Source: an uncultured Eubacteriales bacterium
Lineage (GTDB): Bacteria > Bacillota > Clostridia > TANB77 > CAG-508
Length of the DNA stretch: 25,774 nt
NCBI GenBank assembly: GCA_902488785.1
Contig: CABTXJ010000003.1
Coordinates: 1 to 25,774 of the forward strand
Reading direction: 5' to 3'
Positions within the stretch are counted from its first letter, which is position 1. Each line of letters opens with the position of its first letter. The notes under the pieces are model-generated. The model did no database searches and was not told the origin of the DNA. It saw nothing but the letters and a program-made list of their open reading frames with translations. The position numbers and the translations under genes were made by a program. Positions 1 through 7,142 of this stretch are shown one piece after another.

Positions 1-941
1 ATCATTTAAATAGGCATAAAACTATGAAAAATTATGTTAATGCAAAATTTAATATTTGCAAAAACCAGTCAGAAGGAGATTACATAATACTTAATGCAGC
101 TGATGAATACATAATAGATTATGTAACTAATAATTATATATCTCCTGATTTAAGAATTATTTGGTTTAGTGCTAAATTAAATAAAGAAGAAGTTGAAGCT
201 AAGATAGAAGAAATATCTAAAAAAATGTATGATTACATTTTAAGCCATACTGATTTTTCTGATGAAAAGGCAATAAAAGAATTTAAGAATAATTATGCAA
301 GCAGATATATGATAAAAAGGTATACTTATGAAAGTGATGGTAATATATTACTTTTTGATGATGAACTTAATTTAAATGATATTAAACTTGTAAGCAAAGA
401 AAATATAAATGTACCAGGAAAGCACAATGTTGAAAATATTATGGTTGCTTCTGTTGCTTCATATTATTATGGAATGAAAATAGATGTTATTGAAAATTCA
501 GTATCAAGCTTTTATGGTGTAGAACATAGGATAGAATATGTTGGCGAAAAAAATGGAATTAAATATTACAATGATTCAAAAGCTACAAATCCAGATGCAG
601 CAGTAATTGGTGTAAAAGCAATGGATAGGCCAACAATAGTATTGCTAGGAGGTAGTGATAAGAAAGTATCATTTGATATTTTAGCAAAAACTATATTAGA
701 AAGCAGTGTAAAAGAATCAATAGTATATGGTGAATGTAAAAAAGATATTATTAACTCTTTAAAAAAATATAATGCGAAGATAGTTGAAGCTACTGATATG
801 CAAGATGCATTTAATAAGGCGGTTTCTGATGCAAAAAAAGGAGATATAATATTATTATCACCAGGATGTGCAAGCTTTGATGAATTTAAAGGATATGAAC
901 AAAGAGGAAAATTTTTCAAAAAATTATATGAAGAATTATAA
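1..941 (+). CDS. murD: UDP-N-acetylmuramoyl-L-alanine--D-glutamate ligase MurD, 5'-truncated by window edge
   Basis: MurD adds D-glutamate to UDP-MurNAc-L-Ala in the cytoplasm, in peptidoglycan precursor synthesis. The frame is open from base 3, upstream of the first ATG at 24. The codons before that ATG read HLNRHKT, which continues the Mur-ligase motif (H.DRH.TM..Y), so the true start and the N-terminal UDP-binding and P-loop part lie outside the window. Visible hallmarks are YNDSKATNPDA in the central domain, the GVEHRIEYV segment, LLGGSDK, and the C-terminal SPGCASFDEFKGYEQRG signature. Between the WFSA strand and the FDDE strand there are about 58 residues. From memory this loop is much shorter in well-known MurD proteins, so there seems to be a lineage insertion of about 40 residues. 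Transcription probably ends at the hairpin at 969-1003. Confidence 0.97.
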   Translation, partial: HLNRHKTMKNYVNAKFNICKNQSEGDYIILNAADEYIIDYVTNNYISPDLRIIWFSAKLNKEEVEAKIEEISKKMYDYILSHTDFSDEKAIKEFKNNYASRYMIKRYTYESDGNILLFDDELNLNDIKLVSKENINVPGKHNVENIMVASVASYYYGMKIDVIENSVSSFYGVEHRIEYVGEKNGIKYYNDSKATNPDAAVIGVKAMDRPTIVLLGGSDKKVSFDILAKTILESSVKESIVYGECKKDIINSLKKYNAKIVEATDMQDAFNKAVSDAKKGDIILLSPGCASFDEFKGYEQRGKFFKKLYEEL

Positions 942-968
942 TTTGATATATTAATTCAAAAATAGCAT

Positions 969-1003
969 AAAAAAACGAGTTGAAATTAATTACTCGTTTT
1001 TTT
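969..1003. terminator. Bidirectional rho-independent terminator between murD and the minus-strand pilin gene
   Basis: An A7 run is followed by ACGAGT, an 11-base loop, then ACTCGT and a T7 run. The same hairpin reads as stem plus U-tract on either strand. It sits 28 bases after the murD stop and about 58 bases after the stop of the minus-strand gene ending at 1061, so it serves both convergent units. Confidence 0.88.
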
Positions 1004-1060
1004 ATTATATTATTATATTATTATTATCTATAGTATATCTTCTATTTATTTTAATTTTTA

Positions 1061-1441
1061 TTAATTGACTCCAGATTTTGCAGAAGAATATATTACATTG
1101 ACGATAGTAACTGGAGCTAATATTAATGCTGCTCCTACTATTATTAAAACTAATCCATCTTTTAAATCTGCTAATTTTTTACTATTTATATTAGTTATAG
1201 AAATTATACCTAATGTTATTAATGAACCTAATAATATTGCAACACCAATAAATTGTATAATTCCAAGTATTTCATTACCTATTGTAGTAATTTTTTGGTC
1301 ATTAGATGGTGTTGGTTTCATTGTATCTATAATTCCGTTAAATGCATATGATTTTGAAAATGTATTAATAAAAAATGCTACAATTAATACAATTATTATA
1401 TATTTAAGAATTAATTTCTTTTTTTCTTTTGTTAAGTTCAT
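1061..1441 (-). CDS. VirB2/TrbC-like small membrane protein (putative T4SS pilin), paralog 1
   Basis: A 126-aa protein with an N-terminal signal-like segment (residues about 10-33, ending SYAF) and two further hydrophobic helices at about 53-82 and 95-118, separated by a short polar loop (NINSKKLADLKDG). This is the VirB2/TrbC pilin layout: cleaved leader, then a two-helix hairpin. It shares the IGNEILGIIQFIGVAI segment with the neighbouring pilins, especially the gene at 2045-2407, but has diverged in the loop and lacks their GIKYIT motif. AGGAGA at 1447-1452 lies 5 bases upstream of the ATG at 1441. It is 17 bases downstream of the 1459-1878 gene and probably shares its promoter. The role as a pilin or channel subunit is inferred from topology and from the adjacent T4SS operon. 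Confidence 0.75.
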   Translation of the reverse strand: MNLTKEKKKLILKYIIIVLIVAFFINTFSKSYAFNGIIDTMKPTPSNDQKITTIGNEILGIIQFIGVAILLGSLITLGIISITNINSKKLADLKDGLVLIIVGAALILAPVTIVNVIYSSAKSGVN

Positions 1442-1458
1442 AATAATCTCCTGTTATA

Positions 1459-1878
1459 TTAATTTATGGCTGTATCAAATTGTGCAACTATTTGTTGTAT
1501 TACAGTTAGAATACCAGTTGCTCCAAATATTAAGAATGCTCCAAATATATATTTTTTTATTACATCTTTAATCTCAGGTCCTTCATCTTTATTTCCTGCA
1601 CTTGTTATATATTTAATACCTATAATTACTAACATTATTAATCCTATAGCTATACCTAAAACTTGTAAAATTTCTAAAACTTTTCTTGTTACATTAATTA
1701 TGGTTTTACTTGATGATGAATTTTTATTAAAGCTAGGTTGTAATGAGTTAACATCAATTGCAGTTGCAGTATTTGGTGCTTCAGTAGTTGCATATGAATT
1801 TGTAAAAATTGCAAAAGCAAATGTCAAGGCTAAAACTAATAAAGTTGCTATAATTAATTTTCTTTTCTTTTTATTCAT
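1459..1878 (-). CDS. VirB2/TrbC-like small membrane protein (putative T4SS pilin), paralog 2
   Basis: A 139-aa protein with a Lys-rich N terminus, a signal segment ending NSYAT, a polar Asn/Ser-rich stretch, then two hydrophobic helices around a short charged loop (SAGNKDEGPEIKD). The first helix carries LGIAIGLIMLVIIGIKYIT, nearly the same as the 2045-2407 product. The second carries FGAFLIFGATGILTVI. Both match the VirB2/TrbC pilin pattern. I use the ATG at 1878. The in-frame ATG at 1890 overlaps the GGAGGA at 1883-1888, which serves the 1878 start. An extended -10 promoter lies at 1922-1951, and a terminator at 1972-2004 separates this unit from the upstream pilin gene. Confidence 0.78.
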   Translation of the reverse strand: MNKKKRKLIIATLLVLALTFAFAIFTNSYATTEAPNTATAIDVNSLQPSFNKNSSSSKTIINVTRKVLEILQVLGIAIGLIMLVIIGIKYITSAGNKDEGPEIKDVIKKYIFGAFLIFGATGILTVIQQIVAQFDTAIN

Positions 1879-1921
1879 TGTATCCTCCATATTATTATAC
1901 TATGTCATATATCATATATAT

Positions 1922-1951
1922 ATTATAACATGCAAATAGAGTAAAAAGCAA
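1922..1951 (-). promoter_or_regulatory. Sigma-A-type promoter with extended -10 for the pilin 2/pilin 1 unit
   Basis: Reading the minus strand: TTGCTT at 1951-1946, an 18-base spacer, then TATAAT at 1927-1922 preceded by TGT, giving an extended -10 (TGTTATAAT). The predicted start site near 1915 leaves a leader of about 36 bases before the ATG at 1878. Confidence 0.6.
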
Positions 1952-1971
1952 TATAGTAATATAATCTACAT

Positions 1972-2004
1972 AAAAAAAGATATATGCTTTCATATATCTT
2001 TTTT
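1972..2004. terminator. Rho-independent terminator after pilin paralog 3 (bidirectional form)
   Basis: GATATATG at 1979-1986, a CTTT loop, and CATATATC at 1991-1998, flanked by A7 on the left and T6 on the right. On the minus strand it follows the stop of the 2045-2407 gene by about 40 bases, so it isolates that gene from the downstream pilin pair. Confidence 0.75.
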
Positions 2005-2044
2005 ATAATATTAAATAATTTTTTAAAAATTAAAATAATATTAA

Positions 2045-2407
2045 TTATTGCGCAGTCTCTAGATTTTTTACTAAACCTTTTACTGCTTCTAATATTCCAG
2101 TTGCTGCAAAAATTAGTATTGCACCAAATAGGTATACTAGTGATTGATCTTTTATATTAGCTTTTTCTGATGGTTCTGCAGTAATATATTTAATACCAAT
2201 TATTATTAACATACCTAAAGCGATTGCAACACCTATAAATTGGATTAATCCTATTATAGTATTTGCTATGTTTTTAGCTCTAGGATCACTAGGTGCTTTT
2301 GGTGTGAAAGTTAAATCACCTGCAAATGATCTTATACCAAATACCATTGCTAATGTTACTAAGATCATAGCTATTTTAGCTAATGATTTTTTTGTAGTTT
2401 TTTTCAT
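2045..2407 (-). CDS. VirB2/TrbC-like small membrane protein (putative T4SS pilin), paralog 3
   Basis: A 120-aa protein starting MKKTTKKS, with a signal segment ending RSFAG, a short Pro-rich stretch (TFTPKAPSDPRA) and two hydrophobic helices. The helices contain IGVAIALGMLIIIGIKYIT and LFGAILIFAATGILEAV, joined by a charged loop. This is a VirB2/TrbC-type pilin pattern, closest to the gene at 1459-1878. An in-frame ATG exists at 2515, but AAGGAGGA at 2411-2418 directly precedes the ATG at 2407, and the promoter lies between the two ATGs, so the short form is right. It is the only gene of its transcription unit: promoter at 2487-2515, terminator at 1972-2004. The leader holds two perfect palindromes, suggesting separate control. 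Confidence 0.78.
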   Translation of the reverse strand: MKKTTKKSLAKIAMILVTLAMVFGIRSFAGDLTFTPKAPSDPRAKNIANTIIGLIQFIGVAIALGMLIIIGIKYITAEPSEKANIKDQSLVYLFGAILIFAATGILEAVKGLVKNLETAQ

Positions 2408-2416
2408 GATTCCTCC

Positions 2417-2469
2417 TTGAAATTTCAATTCTGTGTTAATCTTATAGATTACACAATATATATTGTGTA
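2417..2469. promoter_or_regulatory. Two perfect palindromes in the leader of pilin paralog 3
   Basis: TACACAATATATATTGTGTA at 2450-2469 is a perfect 20-bp palindrome starting about 11 bases after the predicted start site. TTGAAATTTCAA at 2417-2428 is a perfect 12-bp palindrome that overlaps the first bases of the ribosome binding site. They could be an operator plus an mRNA hairpin, or two mRNA hairpins. The sequence does not decide. Confidence 0.45.
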
Positions 2470-2486
2470 GTTTCCTACATACAAAT

Positions 2487-2515
2487 ATTATATTTATAAA
2501 AAGTAATTTAGTCAA
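2487..2515 (-). promoter_or_regulatory. Sigma-A-type promoter for pilin paralog 3
   Basis: On the minus strand TTGACT (2515-2510), a 17-base spacer, and TATAAT (2492-2487). This is a near-consensus vegetative promoter. The predicted start near 2480 gives a leader of about 73 bases. Confidence 0.75.
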
Positions 2516-2783
2516 ATATGCATATTTAAATAATTATAAATGTAACAATAAAATTTAAAAAAATGCAATTATAGATATTGTAATATATTAAAAATATGTT
2601 ATTATTATATATTACTCTTTAAAATAAAATGAAGAAAAAAGCGGTAAAAACAAGAAGAAAAAAAATACAAATATAAATATAAATAAAATAAAATATAAAT
2701 GAAATAGAAAAAGTATGATCACAGTTATAAATTTATAAAATGTTATTAATTATATATTTTATTTTAAAGATATTGTCACAAAA
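2516..2783. other. A-rich intergenic stretch between divergent pilin units, no gene seen
   Basis: This 268-base stretch contains long A/G-rich runs on the plus strand (about 2620-2715), an AT-only palindrome TTATAAATTTATAA at 2725-2738, and many in-frame stops. A 15-codon Lys/Arg-rich ORF at 2629-2676 has no ribosome binding site and is not called. The composition fits an upstream A-tract region feeding the promoter at 2784-2812. Confidence 0.5.
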
Positions 2784-2812
2784 TTGAATTAATTTTTATA
2801 GAATCATATAAT
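2784..2812 (+). promoter_or_regulatory. Main sigma-A-type promoter of the T4SS-like operon
   Basis: TTGAAT at 2784-2789, a 17-base spacer and TATAAT at 2807-2812. The start would be near 2819, leaving a leader of about 85 bases before the ATG at 2905. No comparably good promoter is seen in the later gaps of the operon. Confidence 0.68.
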
Positions 2813-2862
2813 ATATAATATATAAATGTAAATTTTATAGAATTTGATCAATATTCTATAAA
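2795..2862 (+). promoter_or_regulatory. Repeated TTTATAGAAT boxes and a leader hairpin at the operon promoter
   Basis: The 10-mer TTTATAGAAT occurs exactly at 2795-2804 (inside the promoter spacer) and at 2834-2843, and in inverted form at 2853-2862. The last two form a 10-bp stem around a 9-base loop holding the self-complementary TTGATCAA (2844-2851). This could be a repressor or activator site, or an RNA hairpin about 15 bases from the transcript start. Confidence 0.5.
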
Positions 2863-2904
2863 TATTAATTATTATTATGATTAAAAACTAAATAGGAAAG
2901 ATAT

Positions 2905-3363
2905 ATGAAAAAGATGATAAAAATAAAAAGAAAGAAAATAATAAAAAAAATAATTTTATTGATTTTAATATTTTTATTTATAAATTCAGTAATATTAAGT
3001 AACAATGTGTATGCTGAAAATGAAAATTTTAGTATTTCAAATGTATTTAATGGTGCATCTGAATTTTTAAATAGAGGAAAACAAGGAAGTGATGGAGTAG
3101 ATCCTGGGAAAATAGGAGAATCATTTGCAAGGCAAATAAAACCATTAGGGGATGTTCTTATCTCAATTGGTATGGCAGTTGCAGTAGGAGGAGCAATATA
3201 TTTAGGTATTAAATTTGCATCTGCAGGAGCAACAGGTGATACTAAGAAAACGGCAGAGCTTAAAGAATCACTTACTGCATTTGCAGTAGCAGTTGGAATA
3301 TTTGCATTAGCATATCCAATTTGGGCAATGGTTGTATCAGTGCTTGAAAAATTACAGCAATAA
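2905..3363 (+). CDS. VirB2/TrbC-like pilin, paralog 4, first gene of the T4SS-like operon
   Basis: A 152-aa protein with a very basic N terminus, a signal helix (about 15-33, ending NVYAE), a polar segment of about 45 residues, then two hydrophobic helices at about 88-112 and 122-146. The helices contain IGMAVAVGGAIYLGIKFA and LTAFAVAVGIFALAYPIW, with a charged loop between them. The leader plus helical hairpin is the VirB2/TrbC arrangement, and the GIKF motif matches GIKYIT of the minus-strand paralogs. TAGGAAAG lies before the ATG. It heads the plus-strand operon, directly upstream of the PrgI/VirB3-like gene, the usual position of a major pilin or channel subunit in T4SS loci. The sequence cannot tell filament-forming from channel-lining roles. 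Confidence 0.8.
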   Translation: MKKMIKIKRKKIIKKIILLILIFLFINSVILSNNVYAENENFSISNVFNGASEFLNRGKQGSDGVDPGKIGESFARQIKPLGDVLISIGMAVAVGGAIYLGIKFASAGATGDTKKTAELKESLTAFAVAVGIFALAYPIWAMVVSVLEKLQQ

Positions 3364-3376
3364 GTAGGAGGATAAA

Positions 3377-3712
3377 ATGACAAAACATGAAATACCAAGA
3401 GAAAAGAAAAGTGAAACTAGACTTTTTTCTATCTTTTCAATTAGATCATTATTATATACATTAGTATTTTTAGTACTTGGTTTTATTATTGGAATTATAG
3501 TAAAAATTATTATACCATCAAAAACTTTAATGTATATAATAATAGGACTTATAGGTGCATTTGGCTTTTTAATGGGTACAGTACCAATAAGACCAATAAA
3601 CTTTATACCGGCTACAAAAGACGTACAAGGGCTATACCTACATCAAGTAATAGTTACATATATAAAATATAAATCAAGAAGATCACTAAAGGTGATCGAC
3701 GAAGGAGTATAA
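3377..3712 (+). CDS. PrgI-family protein (VirB3-like inner-membrane T4SS component)
   Basis: A 111-aa protein starting with the EIPRE segment typical of PrgI-family proteins. Two transmembrane helices follow at about 23-46 and 51-68, then the polar PIRPINFIPAT segment and a basic amphipathic C terminus. PrgI proteins replace VirB3 in Gram-positive T4SSs and dock VirB4 at the membrane. TAGGAGGA at 3365-3372 gives a strong start. The stop codon at 3710-3712 touches the ATG of the next gene at 3713, so translation is probably coupled. A 6-bp hairpin (GATCAC/GTGATC, 3681-3697) sits just before the next ribosome binding site. Its place between the pilin and VirB4 genes supports the family call. 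Confidence 0.85.
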   Translation: MTKHEIPREKKSETRLFSIFSIRSLLYTLVFLVLGFIIGIIVKIIIPSKTLMYIIIGLIGAFGFLMGTVPIRPINFIPATKDVQGLYLHQVIVTYIKYKSRRSLKVIDEGV

Positions 3713-5113
3713 ATGGATGCAGCAATACAAATTATAATATTATTTATTGTAATACTTATATTAATACAAATTGCACTTTATTCTTATAAAAAGTTTATAC
3801 TAAGTAAAAAAGAAGTCGAAGACGATTTTGCTAAGTTAGATGATATTACTAAGGAAAAAGAAGAGGCAAATAATAGAAAAGACTATGGTAGATTTCATGG
3901 TGTATTAAAAAGAGAAAGTATAATAGACTTTTTAGGATTTGATACAGTTAGGGATGGAATGATAATTAGAAATAATGCAAAAGAATATGTAATGGTTTTA
4001 GAGTGTAGTGGAGTAAATTTTGATTTGAGATCTGAAAATGAAAAGCTAGGAATTGAAGAAGGATTTTTACAATTTTTAAATGCATTAAGATTTCCAGTTC
4101 AATTATATGTTCAAACAAGAAGAGTAAATTTTGAAGATGTATTAGAAAATTATCATCAAAGAATAAAAGATTTCGGTAATGATATAGAAAAAGCTGAAGA
4201 AGAAATAGTAAAAGCAGAAAAATTAGGTGATAGAAAAAGAGCAGAAATGCTAAGATATGAAAAAAGCAGAAGAGAAAACTTATATGATTATGCAGTAGAT
4301 TCTATTCAATATACAGAACAATTAAGTCAAAAGAAGAATGTTTTACAACAAAAAACTTATGTTGTTGTATCATATTTAATAGATGAGCTAGGACAAAAAG
4401 TAAATGACTATACACAAGAGGAAAAAGAACAACTTGTGTTTACAGAACTTGTTACAAGATGTAATAACTTAAGCAGTGCACTTCAAGCTTCAAGAGTTTC
4501 ATCAAAATTATTAAATTCTGAAGAACTAATTGAATTATTATTTAATGCGTTTAATAGAGATGAGATGGAGAATATTAATTTAAAAGCATTCTTTAATACT
4601 GATTATGAAGAAATATTATATACTAAGTCTGAAGATTATATTGAAAAACAAAAGAAATTAATTAAGAAGAATATAAGTAAAGAAGCATTAGAACTTGCAA
4701 CTTCAAGTATTATAAGGGCAGATAGAGAAAGAAAGAAAGAAATACTTAATATGAAACTTAAAAAGCCAGATCAAATAAAACAAAAAGCAGGTAAATTAAT
4801 TGATGATAAAAAAGATGTGTTAATACCAGAAACATATGAAAAGGCTAAAAAAATAGTGGAAAATGCAACTATTAAACAAGATGAAGAAGTAAAAAAAGCA
4901 CTAGAAAAAGATCCAGAATTACAAAAACAATTAGAAGATAGTAGAGAAGTAGAAAAGCAGAAATTAGAAAATGAGAAAGCAAAAAATGATAAAAATAATA
5001 ATGGAATAAGAGATGATTTAGAAATTTCTGAAGAAGAAAAGCATAAACTTCAAAGCGAAACTTTTATGGAACAAGAATTTTCACAAGAATTAAAAGATAT
5101 AGAAGATAATTAA
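3713..5113 (+). CDS. Membrane-anchored TraC-like protein: VirB4 N-terminal-type domain without ATPase
   Basis: A 466-aa protein. Residues 5-25 form one transmembrane helix, followed by a linker and a domain resembling the N-terminal part of VirB4/TraC proteins (about 66-300: ESIIDFLGFDTVRDGMI, FLQFLNALRFPVQLYVQTRRV). It has a helical insertion (about 150-190) with the pattern EIV....LGD..RAEML. The VirB4 encoded next has the equivalent EIIVETNRGN..RARTL, which suggests paralogy. There is no Walker A or B motif, so it is not an ATPase. The C-terminal 130 residues are charged and coiled-coil-like, and contain DKNNNGIRDDLE (426-437), which resembles a calcium-binding loop. I recall PrgI/TraC-like/VirB4 gene orders from other Gram-positive and Patescibacteria loci, but cannot verify that here. 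Likely role: membrane adaptor for VirB4 (inference). Confidence 0.72.
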   Translation: MDAAIQIIILFIVILILIQIALYSYKKFILSKKEVEDDFAKLDDITKEKEEANNRKDYGRFHGVLKRESIIDFLGFDTVRDGMIIRNNAKEYVMVLECSGVNFDLRSENEKLGIEEGFLQFLNALRFPVQLYVQTRRVNFEDVLENYHQRIKDFGNDIEKAEEEIVKAEKLGDRKRAEMLRYEKSRRENLYDYAVDSIQYTEQLSQKKNVLQQKTYVVVSYLIDELGQKVNDYTQEEKEQLVFTELVTRCNNLSSALQASRVSSKLLNSEELIELLFNAFNRDEMENINLKAFFNTDYEEILYTKSEDYIEKQKKLIKKNISKEALELATSSIIRADRERKKEILNMKLKKPDQIKQKAGKLIDDKKDVLIPETYEKAKKIVENATIKQDEEVKKALEKDPELQKQLEDSREVEKQKLENEKAKNDKNNNGIRDDLEISEEEKHKLQSETFMEQEFSQELKDIEDN

Positions 5114-5141
5114 AATATTAAAATATGATAAAGGAAAAAGT

Positions 5142-7103
5142 ATGTTTGAAAAATTATTAAAAAATAAAAAAGAACAAGTGATAGAAGAAACAGTAGAAGA
5201 AAAAGAGCAAACTGTATTTGGAAAAAACGCAACAACAATAAAAGATTTGATTGCACCTTCAGGTATAGATGCTTCATATACAAATCATATAGAAATAATT
5301 TCAAATAAAACAAAATATGCAAGAACTATGATTGCAAATACTCTTCCAAGAACTGCAATTTTTCCTGAGCTATTGAGAGACATGTATGATTTTGGAGATG
5401 CAAATACTTCAGTATTCATAAGATCAATACCTGTTGGTAAATCACAAACAGATTTAAATAGGGAAATAAATGAAATACAGTCAGAAATAATAGTTGAAAC
5501 AAATAGAGGAAATGTAAATAGAGCAAGAACCCTTACAAATAAAAAAGCAGAAATGGAACAACTAAGAGACGAAATTGAAGCAGGGTATAACAGCGTTTTC
5601 CAAGCATCTATAATTACAACATTGTTTAATTATACATTAGAGGAATTGGATAGAGATACTGAAAAATTAGGATCAGAAATGGGTAGAACACTTTTAGGTG
5701 TTAGACCAGCATGGGCTCTTCAAGATGAAGGCTTCATTTCTAATATGCCATATAATGAAAACAAGATAAAAAAAGAGTTCACATTTGATAGAAATTCTAT
5801 GGGAACTGTTTTTCCATTTGTAACTTCTGAAATAGGACATGATTCAGGAATACCTTTAGGTTTCAATGCACAATCAGGATTACCAATACTTTATGATAAT
5901 TTTAGTAGAGAACTTACAAATTATAATATGGTTATTTTTGGTAAGTCTGGAGCTGGTAAAGGTGTTACAGTTAAGGTTATAACTGCAAGATCATATGTGC
6001 TTCAAGGAATTGAATCACTTGCATTAGATGTTGAAGGAGAATATGGAGGAATAGCTGAAACATTAGGTGGAGTAAATGTTGTAATAAGTCCTACATCAAA
6101 AACTATAATAAATATATTCGACGTAGAACCAGAAATAACACAAGATGAAATAACAGGAAAAGAAAAACTTGTTTTAAATGTACAAAGTAAAGTTGAAGAC
6201 GTTACACAGTCACTACTTACTATGGCAAGAGGAAGTACAAGAAATAAAAATGTAGATGAGGTAACAAAACAGATTATATCAGAAGTTGTTGCTTCAGAAT
6301 ATGAAAGAGTTGGAATAACAACAAATCCATCTAGTATATATGAAGATATAATTACACATAAAAAGAAAAAAATGCCAACAATAGGAAGTTGGTATAGGGC
6401 GCTTCAAGAGCATGCACAAATGTCTGAAAATAGAGACTTTAAAGATAATTATAATTATTTACTTAAAGTTATGAAACAATATATAAGAGAGTTTGGAGGA
6501 CAGCTTGCATACTTTGATGGACAATCTACATTTGATTTATATGATGATGTACCATTTATTAACTTAGATATCTCACAACTAGAAGAAAGATTTGCAAGAC
6601 CACTTGCACAGCAGATACTACTTTCTTGGGTTTGGGAAAAATATGTTAAAAGAAATAGTGAGGATAAGAGAAAAGCAAAAAAGAAGAGAGTTATAGTCGA
6701 TGAGGCGTGGATGTTACTTCCATATCCAGAAGCTGTAGACTTCTTAAATACAATGGCAAGAAGAGCAAGAAAAAGAAATGTTTCACTTGCGCTAATTTCA
6801 CAGAGATTCCAAGACTTCTATGAAATGTCTGCAGTTCAAGCAGTTATAACATCTGCTGATACAAAACTATTTTTAGGACAAGACGCATCTGAAATAGAAT
6901 ATATAAAAGATACATTTAAACTAAGCCAAGGTGAGGCATCATTTTTAACAATAGCAACAGTAGGTCAAGGACTTTTAAAAATAGCAGAGGATACTGCAAT
7001 AATAGAGATTAGACCAACATCAAAAGAATTTGAATTCGTTGATACAAACTTAAATACACAAGTACAAAGATTAAATGCAAAAAAGTTTAATGGAAATAGA
7101 TAA
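5142..7103 (+). CDS. VirB4-family T4SS ATPase
   Basis: A 653-aa cytoplasmic ATPase that powers assembly and substrate movement in type IV secretion. Residues about 30-240 are the VirB4/TraC N-terminal domain, with a helical insertion at about 110-150. The P-loop reads GKSGAGKG (267-274), followed by VT. Walker B is VIVDEAW (517-523, D520 and E521), followed by an Arg-rich helix (MARRARKRN) and the SLALISQRFQDF sensor segment, all as in VirB4/TraC. The P-loop has Gly at the usual Ser/Thr position after the Lys, as in adenylate kinase-type loops, which is odd for this family. The length is normal for Gram-positive VirB4. It follows its TraC-like partner by 28 bases, with AAGGAA as a weak ribosome binding site. 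Confidence 0.95.
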   Translation: MFEKLLKNKKEQVIEETVEEKEQTVFGKNATTIKDLIAPSGIDASYTNHIEIISNKTKYARTMIANTLPRTAIFPELLRDMYDFGDANTSVFIRSIPVGKSQTDLNREINEIQSEIIVETNRGNVNRARTLTNKKAEMEQLRDEIEAGYNSVFQASIITTLFNYTLEELDRDTEKLGSEMGRTLLGVRPAWALQDEGFISNMPYNENKIKKEFTFDRNSMGTVFPFVTSEIGHDSGIPLGFNAQSGLPILYDNFSRELTNYNMVIFGKSGAGKGVTVKVITARSYVLQGIESLALDVEGEYGGIAETLGGVNVVISPTSKTIINIFDVEPEITQDEITGKEKLVLNVQSKVEDVTQSLLTMARGSTRNKNVDEVTKQIISEVVASEYERVGITTNPSSIYEDIITHKKKKMPTIGSWYRALQEHAQMSENRDFKDNYNYLLKVMKQYIREFGGQLAYFDGQSTFDLYDDVPFINLDISQLEERFARPLAQQILLSWVWEKYVKRNSEDKRKAKKKRVIVDEAWMLLPYPEAVDFLNTMARRARKRNVSLALISQRFQDFYEMSAVQAVITSADTKLFLGQDASEIEYIKDTFKLSQGEASFLTIATVGQGLLKIAEDTAIIEIRPTSKEFEFVDTNLNTQVQRLNAKKFNGNR

Positions 7104-7142
7104 ATAAGATAAATCAAAATCAAACTAAAATAGGAAGGAATT

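Noticed and set aside
1004..1027. TTA-rich simple repeat after the murD terminator as a functional element
   Set aside because: Low-complexity AT sequence of a kind common in this genome; no symmetry or neighbouring signal beyond the terminator.
2408..2515. N-terminal extension of pilin 3 to the ATG at 2515
   Set aside because: The extension spans the predicted -10, the transcript start and both palindromes, and the ATG at 2407 has a strong AAGGAGGA. The extra residues also do not look like a signal peptide start.
2629..2676. 15-codon Lys/Arg-rich ORF in the divergent region
   Set aside because: No ribosome binding site, very short, and expected by chance in this A/G-rich stretch.
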